From NCBI RefSeq assembly GCF_910592395.1, contig NC_088318.1, positions 10,542,349 through 10,606,348 of the forward strand: a stretch of 64,000 nt of DNA. Direction: 5' to 3'. The notes beneath the pieces were generated by a model. That model was not told the DNA's origin. It did no database searches and saw nothing but the letters and a program-made list of their open reading frames with translations. The position numbers and the translations under genes were made by a program. This document shows, one piece after another, positions 22,354-33,228 of the stretch (the stretch's first letter is position 1; every line of letters starts with the position of its first letter). This DNA comes from Lineus longissimus (lineage: Eukaryota > Nemertea > Pilidiophora > Heteronemertea > Lineidae).

Positions 22354-23529
22354 GTACCTAAAATTAATTATTGGGAAACCTATCAATTTTAAATATGTGT
22401 CTTAAAATTAGATTGATGTATTCTATGTATTCATGACATAGTTTATGTATCTAAGTTTTTATTTTTGCAAATTTTGTTAATGGCTGAGAGTTTTAAAGAA
22501 AGAAAAAATGGTGAAATTTGATCGAAAAAGCAAAAGAAATTTCTTAATCCACCAAAATAAAAATCAAGACATTTGATTTTTTTCAAAAAAAATATTAAGG
22601 GTACTCAGATTTTGCGGTGTACAGTATATATGGTGATACATGTACCTGAAAAATAATAAAATCCATATAGTTTATACATATGTTATATCTTGATCATATT
22701 TTAGACATTATCATACATGTAACATGTCTATAAGAGAGACCCGGTATAGAATGAACTCAATACATTTGGATATTGAAGAAACTTTTCAAAAATATCAACA
22801 TGCAAACCATTTCCGCAGTACTTTGCAAGTTCCATTATGATTCTCTTTGTAGTGGCTGAAATCAACCACGAATCTGTCTTTACAATGCAGTCCATCTCCA
22901 TTATGGACAATACTTTCCAGAACATGCAGGAGCTAGCTCAGCATGTTGACCAGGCGAGAAGGGCAGCAGGAATAAAAAGGAACAATTTCGTTAGTGTTCA
23001 TCTCCTTTAGGCCAACCTAACTCGGAATATTTTTTAAGAACTTCTGCTTCCTGTGTATTTATGTGACAAAGAAAATCTGATTGAGATTGCAGTCTTCTTC
23101 TTCTTTGAATTCTCTCCTTATAAGGCCAGTCCTGTTCACCAGATATGCTCGGTAGACCACTGCATTTTTGCACTGTGCCCATGCAGTTTGTCCTGTTATG
23201 TTAGCTAACACTGTTAAGCCAGATTTCTTGTTTGACATTCGTGAGGGCTTTGTGCAAGAGGCAGCCCTGTTGTACATTGCTTGTTGCCATCAGTCCGTTG
23301 TTGCAAGAGCATTGGTCACTGTTGCCTATTCTGTTCTTGTGGAGTAGGTGGTGCCTCATACTGTTGTGTGTGCTTTGGAGTCTGATGAAGGTAATAAACT
23401 TGCTCTGCCCTTGTCAGCTGATGATAGCTGTTCTGTTGGTCATGATCTGGGTGGTTCTTCTTCCATGCCTTCTAATAGCATTGAGATAGCATTCACCAAT
23501 GCTTAAAATGGAAAATGTAAGTTCTTGTA
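22354..23529. other. gene-free stretch with coding-like patches
   Basis: On the + strand, 22834-23008 and 23220-23340 read as protein-like segments separated by stops and frame changes. I recognise no domain and cannot tell them from chance. Confidence 0.3.
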
Positions 23530-23738
23530 TACAGTCCAAATCACAATTGTCATCCCTAAATTCGAGTCATTGGCGCGTCAGTGGTGTCATTTGCGCGCTA
23601 GCACATAGGTTGTGCGTAAAATACACAAAACATAGAGAGATAAGCACGTCACTTGTGCGTCGTTGGCGCGCAACTCGCGCATACGTTGTGCGTCAATGAC
23701 GCGAAGCAGGATGGATGTCATTTGTGATTTGGACTGTA
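23530..23738. mobile_element. TA-flanked MITE, copy B
   Basis: TACAGTCCAAATCACAATTG at 23530 and TTTGTGATTTGGACTGTA ending at 23738 are inverse termini. The copy is 209 bp and its interior contains TGGCGCGTCAGTGG and TTGGCGCGCAACTCGCGC, shared with copies A and C. Frames called here on both strands are artefacts of the palindromic interior. Confidence 0.85.
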
Positions 23739-24703
23739 GCTCTTGATCACAGCTGTATAAGAGTCTCAAACCACTTGACAGAATTCCCCAGCCTTATCTA
23801 GAAACCTCTCCACAGAAACCGAACTACAACCACTTAACCATTTCAGCTTTAGGCCAGTTTTGAGTATATAGTGCCAGTGAGGAAGCTTCATACCCACAAA
23901 CTTCCAATCACAAGTCAAACACTCTTCTATCATTTTACTCCCCTCCCTTGCTACATGGCCTTTTTTTCCATTTTTTCGCTTTATTGGATCTACTCAACTG
24001 ATACTCCTTTTCTGATGATAGCTTTACGAGGGCTTTGTGAGGTTTTCAGTTGCATACACATCCTGCAATATTCAGGTTGAAAGGGGCAGCCAATTCCACA
24101 AGCCAAGATTGTTGAACCAAGATGTCTGTGAAATCATACCGTACTCATAGCTCATTGCTTTCCCTTAATTCAACCACCTACATTATTGACATTTAAGCCC
24201 ATATCCATTTGATCCTGTTAACAGTTTTCATGAGGGACTTGCCCCAACTGCCACTGATAGGTTTAAACCGATTTCACATCGAAAATTGATGTTATACCCA
24301 AGAGTGAAAGATCGTGATTCCATTTATAAATGGAAATAGGAATTTCCGCTTTGTTTGATGAATTTCCGTCTTGTGATAAACTGATAGTTATCTCCCCCTA
24401 CAGTCAGTGTAACAGATATTTTGCATTACACTTGAACATTATCAAAAGCAATCAGATTGATAAAGTGCCAGAATCATATTGTGAGCCTAACTTTTGGGTA
24501 AATTGTATAGTTTCATCAGTAAAACTATTAGTTAATCATTTGCGCTTGGTGCAACTCTAAGCAAACCAAGTTTTTTAAACCGCCATTCGCTGGCATATCA
24601 TTTTCATGGATTTCATAAATAAGAGCAAAAATGATAATCACAAAAGGATATAATGTTGTAATCAAAATATAAAATGTTTTGATCAAAAACCAAAAGTACT
24701 AAG
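23739..24703. other. gene-free stretch
   Basis: I see nothing supported. A frame at 24330-24560 has no recognisable content. Confidence 0.45.
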
Positions 24704-24990
24704 ATGATTCTTCTTCTTTGTGTACAACAGGTACAAGTCGAGGAGAACCAAGCTGGATTTTCTAAGATTCTTCCTCCTCTTTGTGTTCGAAGAGTACAAG
24801 TCGAGGAGAACCAAGCTGGATTTTCTAAGATTCTTCTTCTTTGTGTACAACTGGTACAAAGTCAAGGGGAACCAAGCTGGATGTTCTAAGATTGTTCTTC
24901 TTCTTTGTATACGACAGGTACAAGTCAAGGAGAACCAATCCTGCTGTACCAAGATTCTTCTTCTTCTTCGTGTTCCTGTGCTGGCAAAAA
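24704..24990. repeat. tandem repeat of about 63 bp, four units plus a partial
   Basis: GTACAAGTCGAGGAGAACCA-like anchors occur at 24731, 24794, 24854 and 24918 (steps 63, 60, 64). Each is preceded by a CTTCTTCTTTGTGT tract. Because two steps are near multiples of 3, the array stays open in several frames on both strands, giving overlapping spurious ORFs. No start, splice site or conserved domain supports translation. Confidence 0.85.
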
Positions 24991-25204
24991 TGGGTCGCCT
25001 TTTTAAAATATATCATTTTCAAACAATCTAGGGTTAACGCTGCTATGCCTTATGGATCTTCTCCCCTTTGAACTGAATATCTGATTTAATGGTCTTATTT
25101 GCCTGGTGTCACATCTCTTATGCTGAGCTCTGTTGACGAGGTAATAGCCCTTTAGATAAAGAGGGGAGTCAAGTTGTAACAATGTACTCTTATCTTTGGG
25201 TTAA

Positions 25205-25486
25205 CCCTCTAGCCCTCCAAAGGCCTGTGGACACCTGCCACTTTTTCTTCAAACGCCCGTGGACGCTTGTGACTACGGGGTGACATCTGGTGTGAAAGTG
25301 CTGAATCAAAACGTCATTCTACTTGAGCCAATGTTCGGAGCCGAACTTCTGCCCTTGTCAATGGAGTTATCTGTTACTGACGAGTACATTGTACAAATTT
25401 CATGTTGAAATTGCTAACTTTTAGGAATTTTTCTGGAGGAACAAATATTATGGAAAAACGATAAAAAACGCTGGAGTGCTAAATGG
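25205..25486. mobile_element. TTAA-flanked MITE, 282 bp
   Basis: The left end CCCTCTAGCCCTCCAAAGGC is flanked by TTAA at 25201-25204. The right end, read inversely, is CCATTTAGCACTCCAGCG, flanked by TTAA at 25487-25490. The two ends agree at about two thirds of positions. TTAA flanks and CC-rich ends suggest a piggyBac-type non-autonomous element, older than the one at 15794. Confidence 0.6.
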
Positions 25487-25704
25487 TTAAGGTCTGCCTC
25501 ATTCGGCAACAGTTACCTACCCCATCTTGTGATGAAGAATTTTTTGGCAAGGAAGAAACCCATTATCTAAAAAGGAAAAAAACTAGTTAAGACTTGTAGG
25601 ACAATATAATATCTATAAACGATATTGGGCAATTTGTAATATGAGAGGAAACTGGTAACCTGGAAAAAATCTATGCTGTCAGGGAGATTAAACCTTTCTA
25701 TGAA

Positions 25705-25790
25705 TCAAGATGTGCACGAACGGGGAATTGAACCCACCGCCACCGAGTTGAGCAGGACCAAAGCACAACAATGTATGAGCAGGTGCTGAT
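25705..25790 (-). mobile_element. SINE head fragment (reverse strand)
   Basis: Read on the minus strand, GGTGGCGGTGGGTTCAATTC is a good pol III B-box context (GGTTCAATTCC). Part of an anticodon-arm-like region lies upstream. No body or target duplication was identified. Confidence 0.4.
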
Positions 25791-26510
25791 TTTAATTTAT
25801 AACCGCAAAATACAATTATGATCACAAAAATAACAGGTTCAACTACTAGAGCTTAGTCACTGTGAAAGCCTAGAGGATTTTAAATTTCCTGAAAACTTCT
25901 TTAAAGACTGCTTCCAGTATGAGGACCCCCGAAAAGTAAGTGCGGGAATCTTGAAAAAAAGCAAAGAACTATTTTAATCTTTTGTCATAAAAGAAGCTAT
26001 TAAAGCTATTAAAACCCTTCTCAAAGTTTGGTCACTTGCATCTCTTGGGTACTTTTAGGGAAATTATCCGACAAGAATACTTAAAATATATCCAGGGTTT
26101 TTATAGTGCAAGGTCCAGGCCAGCTATCAAAGGCTTGGAATCATTTTAAAAGGATGTGAAGTGGACTGAAAAGCTTTCAACGAAAAACTAATGGATGGGT
26201 GACCTTGCATTTTTAATCAAAGTGAAGAGGGGACTGTGTGCTGATGAGGCTCACCATGGCTGACTACTCCTTTGAGGAGTTTGAATTGACTCCTCTATTG
26301 GCAGAAGTTGGAACAAGATGTCCAGATTTTTTATCTGGTTGCCCATGCGCATGAGCCATTGCCCTAGACAAATCTGGTATGCGCATACAGGACCGTAATA
26401 GGAACCATCTGCTACTGTCTAGCTTTGCAGCTAGCAGATGGACATGCAGATTTCTCTCAACCACACCCTGTGGTTGTAAATGAGGATGCAAGTTCCCCTT
26501 GGCCTATCAT

Positions 26511-26739
26511 CTGTCAAGTAAGGGGCAGTGGTAGCTCAGTGGAAGAGAGTCTGTCTCGTGATCTGGAGGTCGTAGGTTTGACTCTCGGCCAAATCACTGC
26601 TTGGTTCCCGCTCTGGTCAAGTTCAAGTGTGAGCGCCTTCTGGCTGTTCCTTGGAACCCCTGATTGATTTCTGTGGAGAACGGAATGATAATAATATGGC
26701 ATCCAAAACATGGGAAAGCGCTTTATAAGAACCCAATAT
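26511..26739 (+). mobile_element. tRNA-derived SINE (family 3)
   Basis: GGGCAGTGGTAGCTCAGTGG is a near-canonical tRNA A-box region, followed by GTCGTAGGTTTGACTC as B-box. The body ends in GGGAAAGCGCTTTATAAGAA and ACCCAATA, a tail type seen in several animal SINE families. A TA-flanked MITE (26740) sits directly at its tail. The cloverleaf is too damaged for a functional tRNA. Confidence 0.75.
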
Positions 26740-26914
26740 TACAGTCCAAATCACAATTGTCAATTCTAAATTGGTGTCAGTGGCATGCCATTGACGAGCT
26801 ACCCAGCGCGTAGCTCGCACGCAAGTCGCGCGTAATATACCCAAACATTATGACATAAGTACATTACTGGTGCGTCATTGATGCGCAACTCTGGCAATTG
26901 TGATTTGGACTGTA
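26740..26914. mobile_element. TA-flanked MITE, copy C, inserted in a SINE tail
   Basis: TACAGTCCAAATCACAATTG and CAATTGTGATTTGGACTGTA are exact inverse 20-mers bounding 175 bp. The interior is a shortened version of copies A and B. The insertion used a TA in the AATATTA tail of the SINE, so the MITE moved after the SINE. Confidence 0.9.
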
Positions 26915-27599
26915 TCAGAATCTGATATGTCCTAGAGTGACAGTATTTTTACTTCCTTCTATAAATTCACCCCACGTTTTTACCCTTCAGCCCATAAAGA
27001 CTAGAGGGGTATTGTCGAGGCAGGTGCTGTCTCCGTCTGTCTGTTATAAAACTCGTTTCCAGAGCATATCTCCGTAACCATAAATCATTGGCTGGTATGA
27101 AAGACTTACAGTGCCATTGTGCCTTTTGGCAGTTTTGAAGATTTTCGAACTACGCTCGGCCCAAGGGGGCATTTCATGGTAAATTTGGAACTACCTGTTT
27201 TTTTTTCAGCAGAGCAATAGTTAATATCCTGTTGACTTTGCCTGCATTCCGAGTGACTCTGCAAGTTGAGTTGTTTGGTGACCATTTGCTGTTGATTACT
27301 GTTATATTTCAATTACAATACCATGGAGCGAATGGGGATGTTTATCAAATTTTAGGTTTCTCTTGGTGTTCAATTACCATGCCACGTTGGGAAGCATATT
27401 TTGCTGCACCGCACATCAATCTGCAACAGAAATTGTTTACATTGATACTACATCAAAATAATTATTGACTTAGAATCAATTTAAGTGTGTTTGTTCTGAA
27501 TGATTTAATATTGAAAATGTTAGCAGATAATCAGTCTTGTATCATCTATCATTAGAAATGTTTGAACAGTTCTAATTTATTTCAACACGCTCAGAACCA
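26915..27599. other. gene-free stretch
   Basis: A phrase near 27030-27100 (CCGTCTGTCTGTTATAAAAC then GAGCATATCTCCGTAACCAT) resembles the opening of satellite-type elements but has no second copy here. The frame at 27232-27468 is unrecognised. Confidence 0.4.
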
Positions 27600-27730
27600 G
27601 GAGCCGCCGCAGTGGTGTAGTGCCTCGGGTCTCTGTCTAGTCGTCATGAGCTGTTTCAAACCAGTTTGTCAGATGTGAGACTCTAGGCAAGGCTCTTTTC
27701 CTTACATGTCTTTATATTCCACACATGTGG
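27600..27730 (+). mobile_element. possible decayed SINE
   Basis: GCCGCAGTGGTGTAGTGCCT resembles a tRNA-derived A-box head, and GAGCTGTTTCAAACCAG sits at the expected B-box position in worn form. No body homology was found. Confidence 0.3.
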
Positions 27731-29815
27731 ATAATTGGGAACAGTCAGAAATATTCAAGTTTTGGTGCTCATTGAGCATCTTGTCTGAGTTCTGCGTGTT
27801 CTAGTGAAAGGTTTCAGGATATACCAAAACGTTTTGCCAAATTGTTGTGACTGCTGTCTAGAAAATATGTTTTGACCTTTTCCTGTGTCTTGTTGTTGTT
27901 GTGTATTCCTGCACAAATTATATTGTGTAAAAATGGCATGTCCGCCGGTAATGCGACATGGATTCGCTGGGTCTAGATGCTGCAAGATTGCTGCTGATCA
28001 TCATCTCTCAGATTCCCTGGATACTTGGTTCTAATTACCATTTCTCATTGGCTTTATGACCCTATTGGGGAAGGACAATATATAACAATCTTCGTGTCTG
28101 ACTATTCTTAATTACCTCCTGAGGAATGGCTCGTGGTTCAATTTACAATAAGCTCAAGGCAATGTTCATTGCATCTACGAGTCTAGTAAGTCGGTCTTTG
28201 AGTTGTACGCTTGGGTTAGAATGCTATCTTTTATCTGGTACCAAGGAGAACTATGTTGAAGATTTATGAAGTTGATCTTTCTCAGGGCGATGGTTTCGGA
28301 TTGCTTCTACGTGTAGCTGGAGACAATATATCTTTCTGTCTGAAAACCTTCATGTCATCGTAAGGAATAGCCTGTAGCGGATGTTCAATGTCTCTGTTTC
28401 GATGAGTCTTTGAGATAGTAATTGTGATGCAGCTTTTGATTTCTATCTCAAAGGAAAACTCTTTTCTAGGTTGTTACAGTTAAACTCAAGTTTATAAAGT
28501 TCATGCATCTTTTGCCCTGAAGGCATGACTTTTGGTTGCTTGAAGGCTGGTGACAATTATAATATAGCTTCATGTGCATGTATGACAATTCTAATTACCT
28601 CCAAAGGAATGGCCTCGAAATTTATGACCACTTGATCATTGCCTCCGGTTAGTTTCACCTTTGAGAAGGGAATTGCGACTATTCAAATCTCTGTCATCTC
28701 TGATTTAAATTGCATGCAATCAAAACTGCTTGTTTGCAGTGGTCATCGCTGGTAGCAGCGGTATGTGAGTCAATATCACACGACACAAGAGAATGGACAT
28801 AAACGACAATGTGGCTAATAGAACATGCACCAGGACAGCCAAGTCTAATGCTTCACCCTAGTAATGATAACTTTGATTCTATTCAAACCAGTCATGGAGA
28901 AGTTACGCTAATAATATACTGACTCAACTATCACAACAAGTGGCACTTGGTCACCTCTTGCAATAACATAATCTGTTATAGGATCATATGTTTTTTACTC
29001 TCCGCTTCAGACCCCTGCCTTGATATTTTTTGGTATTCCTTAAGATTCCATGTCAGTTGGTCAGAAGAAACACGTATCGCTGCTAAATACCATGAATATT
29101 TTTTAAAATAGCCTCAGCAGGAGAAAAAAAGGATAATATTGTTGCAAGCTTTATGTTCCAGCTCAGTTGGTCGATGGGAATACCTGATATGCCTCTAATA
29201 TGACACCAAGAAGGTACGGTGCAAAAATAGATCGATCAATGGTCAAGTTCATATTATTTCTTTGGATATCTCAAGGTGTGCATTCTTTTCAAGGAAATCT
29301 GTGGATCGGAAAATGTTTGCGTAGCAGAAGAAAGCAAGAGAAGATCTTGTTCAGACATCTTCAAATATACCTAAATTGGCCATTCGAGAGAACCAGGGAG
29401 TGCAACTGTCTACTAAGATTGTGTAGAGCAGGGGAAAAAAACTCAGATTGGTCATAGACTATCGCCATTACCATGTTCTTGCCAGTGCAAAGGTTCAGCT
29501 AAAATGTAGGGCAAAACCGAGGCACCTTGTCTGGCCTTTGTGTCAATTCTGTTGTAATTATTTGAGCAGTCTTCAGTGAAACTAGAGTATATATCTTTCA
29601 ATTGGACAATTGACGTACTTTTGTTACAAATAAAGTTGTAATTTTTCATTGCACTAAAGGCTGATGAAAACAAGGTGAAATTGACTGGCGCCGCTGTTGC
29701 TGTAATAGCTGTAGTTGACAGGTGTACTGCCTCCATGTACTAAAAGGGGCACCTGATTCCTCTAAAAGGCCACTTATAAAACAATTGAATTATTATGCCT
29801 CATATTCTGAAAAGT
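27731..29815. other. gene-free stretch
   Basis: A phrase TTCTAATTACCTCC followed by AAGGAATGGC recurs near 28110 and 28595, suggesting an old duplication. A frame at 29200-29457 is unrecognised. Confidence 0.45.
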
Positions 29816-30300
29816 AGAATGGGCTACAGAAATGATAGATATTATGGAGACTGTGCGTTGAATTGGAACTGAGGTAAAAAAACTTGGAATCAACAAGTTA
29901 ATAGCTATATGTACTGCTGCTATTTGAGTGGTAATTTGCACTTGTACCATCTGTAAGCACTGATGTCATGCTCGTAAAAAATCGAATTATTTTTCTATTT
30001 TGTAAATGTAGAATAGGTTGCGACTATTTTCTGGGGTGATATTGTTGAGACTGTGTGCATTGAATTGGAAGGAAGGCAAAGAACTTGGAATTCACAGGCT
30101 ACTGTATGAGATTTGATTTGCAGGTGTACCTTCAGCAAACTGTACAATGTACTTATATAAAAGCACTTAAAAAATAAAAAAAGTCATTCTCCACTTTTTC
30201 GAAGGTAAATTAGATTTCTACAAATTTCTGCATCAGGTGACATTGTGGGAACAGTGTGCATTGAATTGGAACAGAGATAAATCTGCCTTTAGGCTATTTT
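29816..30300. repeat. decayed tandem repeat, period about 200 bp
   Basis: GACTGTGTGCATTGAATTGG-type anchors occur near 29850, 30049 and 30250. They are preceded by AGAAT/AGATT-type and GGTGA(T/C)ATTGT phrases. The divergence is high and no frame is conserved. Confidence 0.65.
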
Positions 30301-30596
30301 GCCACATATCAGCTTCTTGGTAGAAAATTAGATCTGGAATCTCAGAAACGATTTAAGAATATTAGTGTTGGAGAACCAAGGTTTAGAGAGAAGAGCTGTA
30401 CTGATCTGTTTTCTTTTATATGAAGCATCTCACTCTGACTTTGGCTCATGAAATTATATCACATTGAGGCAAAGTAGTTTGTTATAGAAGCTTGGATCAG
30501 TTACACCAATTGTTTTTGTGGACTTTGCTTTTTGGCTGAAGCACGAGTCTCTGGACCCGTGTGGCACTCCGCCTTACTGTAGTGTAAACATGAAAG
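30301..30596. other. gene-free stretch
   Basis: I see nothing of note. Confidence 0.4.
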
Positions 30597-30677
30597 GTAG
30601 GTCGCAGGTAATACGCGAAACGTAAACGATAAGCGGGTCACTGGTGCGTCATTGGCGTGCTACTCGCACGTACGTTG
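30597..30677. mobile_element. TA MITE fragment, copy D
   Basis: CACTGGTGCGTCATTGGCGT followed by GCTACTCGCACGTACGTTG matches the CpG-rich interior of MITE copies B and C. Neither terminus is present. Confidence 0.5.
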
Positions 30678-30861
30678 CTGCAAATTTGCTCATTTTCAAT
30701 TCATGGTCAAATAAATATCGCTTTGCTACCTTAACCTCTTGACTACCGCCGACCGCTATAGTGGTTGCAATCAAATACACGTGTTTACCGCCCACAGCTT
30801 GAGCAGTGGCTATAATAGACCTTTGCGTGTATTGCTTGGTATGATCTGGCTCTACTGGTAA

Positions 30862-31285
30862 ATAATAGCCGCACTTACACCACCTGAAAATGGACCACCA
30901 ATCTTGGTTCGGGAACCAATGCCGCACCATCGAAAATCCACCAAGCGCTTACACCAGCGCTGCAGCTAGTTATAAAATCCGGCTACAGATGGCGCGCAAA
31001 CAATAAGCAGAACGCGGAAAGCCTTGGCAGAAAGCGCCATTTCGAAAGCGCCGCCTGGAGCCGAACCATCTAACTAGCTAATTGCCGAACCATTTGCGCG
31101 TACACCACGACAAAGCCGAGCTTTTAACAAGCCGGGCGAATTTGGACCATCAAGCTTGGTGGGACAAATTCGCTCGGCAATTTGTATCGGCAATGGATTG
31201 CCGAACCAATTTGTCGCGGCAATGTGGTGGTGTAAGTGCAATTGGTCCACCAATATTTCGTGGTGTAAGCGCAGCTAATGACGCA
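30862..31285. mobile_element. GC-rich foldback element
   Basis: The segment is markedly richer in GC and CpG than its flanks. CGCACTTACACCACC near 30870 is matched by GGTGGTGTAAGTGC near 31226, and GCGCTTACACC/GGTGTAAGCGC pairs occur near 30946 and 31262. Inner phrases around CCGAACCA, TTGGTGG and GGACCA recur in both orientations, including AAGCTTGGTGGGACAAATTC. Several nested inverted repeats make a single boundary uncertain. The frames at 31082-31413 are artefacts of this structure. Confidence 0.55.
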
Positions 31286-33066
31286 GGCACGTCGTCTTCT
31301 ACCCCCCCAACTTGAAGATAGTCATATGGATGGCATTGCTGTGGCAGCGAAGACAGAGGTTTTGCCAGATGCACTTGGCTACACAATAATACCAAAAACT
31401 TTGTATTTATCATATTTGTCTATCTGTCTACCGAAAGGCAGTGCTGAAATTTATATTTAGTATGTATTTACACAATTGAAAATTTTCAAATTCAATAACA
31501 AATTCAAAATTGTTAATTAACGGCATTTAAAATGCAAAAGAAGAAGAGATTTCATGAATTCCTACCAACAGTGGTGTTGTCTTTTCAAGCAGAAATCTCA
31601 ATTATTTCACTCTTTCGTCATCCAATTTATTACGCACTGATGCTCTCTCATGGTTTCAACTGAGATTTCGTGCACCAGATCCAAATCAATAAAAGTGCTA
31701 CACGGTGATTAATTTACAGTTTTGTTCATAACTTTCCGCCAGAATATTGAAATTGATGAAATGTGTCTTCTCTGCCTCACTTGAATAAACACTGTCTTTT
31801 GTGTGTAACGCGTGCCTTTATCGTTCATTCTTTATTAGTAATTAGACTTAATGATGGGATGTCAGCCTCGATCACATTGAAAAAAAGTTTTGCTTCAATA
31901 GCTACATGTAGATCCTCTTATCACTTCAAATGTGTGCGCGCTTCTACTCAAATGAACAAATGATTTGTGGAGCTTGCTGCAGTGTCATTATTAGAAACAA
32001 TTGTCGCTCAATTGATGGGATATTTATTGCGTCTTGCGAGGTTTTTTTGATTTGCAAAATTGATGTCTTGGATGTCATCTTGTAACTTTGGAGCTATCTG
32101 ATGCGTGTCAAAGACAATTTTTTTCTTCAGCAAATGTTCCAAAAATTACCTTTACCAGTTGGAGTAGACTAATTTGAGAAGAAGATAACCTAAACAATAA
32201 AAGCATCATGAAACTTGTGGCATGTCCCAATAAAGTGGGAAAGCTTTCCTGTGAGAAGTTGTGTCAGCATGCAGATTTTGATTGAATCAATAAAGTCGTG
32301 TTTCTCAGAAAATGTTATACTACTTAGGCAACTGGTCTTGCAACTTTAAGACCAGGTTGCTGTTTGGCAATTCATGGCTACCATTTGCCCACATTGCAGC
32401 GCTGATTAAGCAGCTTATCTGAGTTTCACTAAAAAGTTTTCAGGATAGAGTTGATGAACTATAGTGTACTCGCTGCTGATATTACCTCTGCTGTAATTGA
32501 TATCAGACAATAAACCTCAAACTTGTGGGCAGTGTTGCTATTCAAACTTCTTTAGCTTCATGTTTCATCTATCAATATTCTCATCAGAGTTTGATGATAT
32601 TCATTAAAAATACCCTGCCAAATGTCAAGCACCTCATTATCCTTCTACATCACACAAAACATTTTCTAATGACTTACTTTTTAACCTCACTCTTGCACAC
32701 GATTCGCTATTAGGACTCGGTTTCCATTCAGCGTAGGAGGTATTGCTTTGTGGTAATTTTTTTCGTTCTCTTGAATTAGATCATAAAACGGAAGTCTCCG
32801 GCTGCCGATAAAATAGTAAAAAGGTTCTCCATATTCCGTTGGTATCCTTTTTCTTCAATTAGGTGATAGCGATCTTGGAGCAGGTTTTAGATTTAGTGTT
32901 AACTTTTTGTCATCTTTTGCAGGGATGGCTATCTTAGACTATATGTCATGATGCTAATGGCTTCTTTTCCTCTTTTGGGTGAAAGGCTGAATCAGGAAGT
33001 AATAATAATGAGTGTGCTGTGGTCCAGTGGTTTAAGGTTTTGTGAAATTGGTCATGAAACAGAATG
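31286..33066. other. gene-free stretch
   Basis: Short chance frames only. GTGGTCCAGTGGTTTAAGG near 33020 resembles a SINE A-box but has no B-box. Confidence 0.45.
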
Positions 33067-33228
33067 CAGTAAAACCTCTCTGTTAAGGACACCCTCAGGA
33101 CTGACCAGTGCTGTCCATAATGGAAAAATTTCCTGATTGGAGAGGTCTGATTAGATGGAAACAACCAATTTCAGACCAAAACTAGTGTCCTTGTAGAGAG
33201 GATGTCCTTAATAGAGATGTGTACACTG
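33067..33228. mobile_element. MITE with CAGTAAAACCTC...ACTG ends, 162 bp
   Basis: CAGTAAAACCTCTCTGTTAA with GGACACCCTC on the left is matched inversely by GAGGATGTCCTTAATAGAGA and the end CACTG on the right. CAGT ends with TTAAGGACA in the terminal repeat are typical of a widespread animal mariner-type MITE. A worn relative is at 47590. The flanking TA is not preserved. Confidence 0.7.

Noticed and set aside
22834-23490. Protein-like patches on the + strand
   Set aside because: They are split by stops and frame changes with no recognised family, and the minus strand looks equally open. They cannot be told from chance.
26521-26595. tRNA gene
   Set aside because: The A and B boxes are good, but the acceptor and anticodon stems do not pair, and a SINE body follows.
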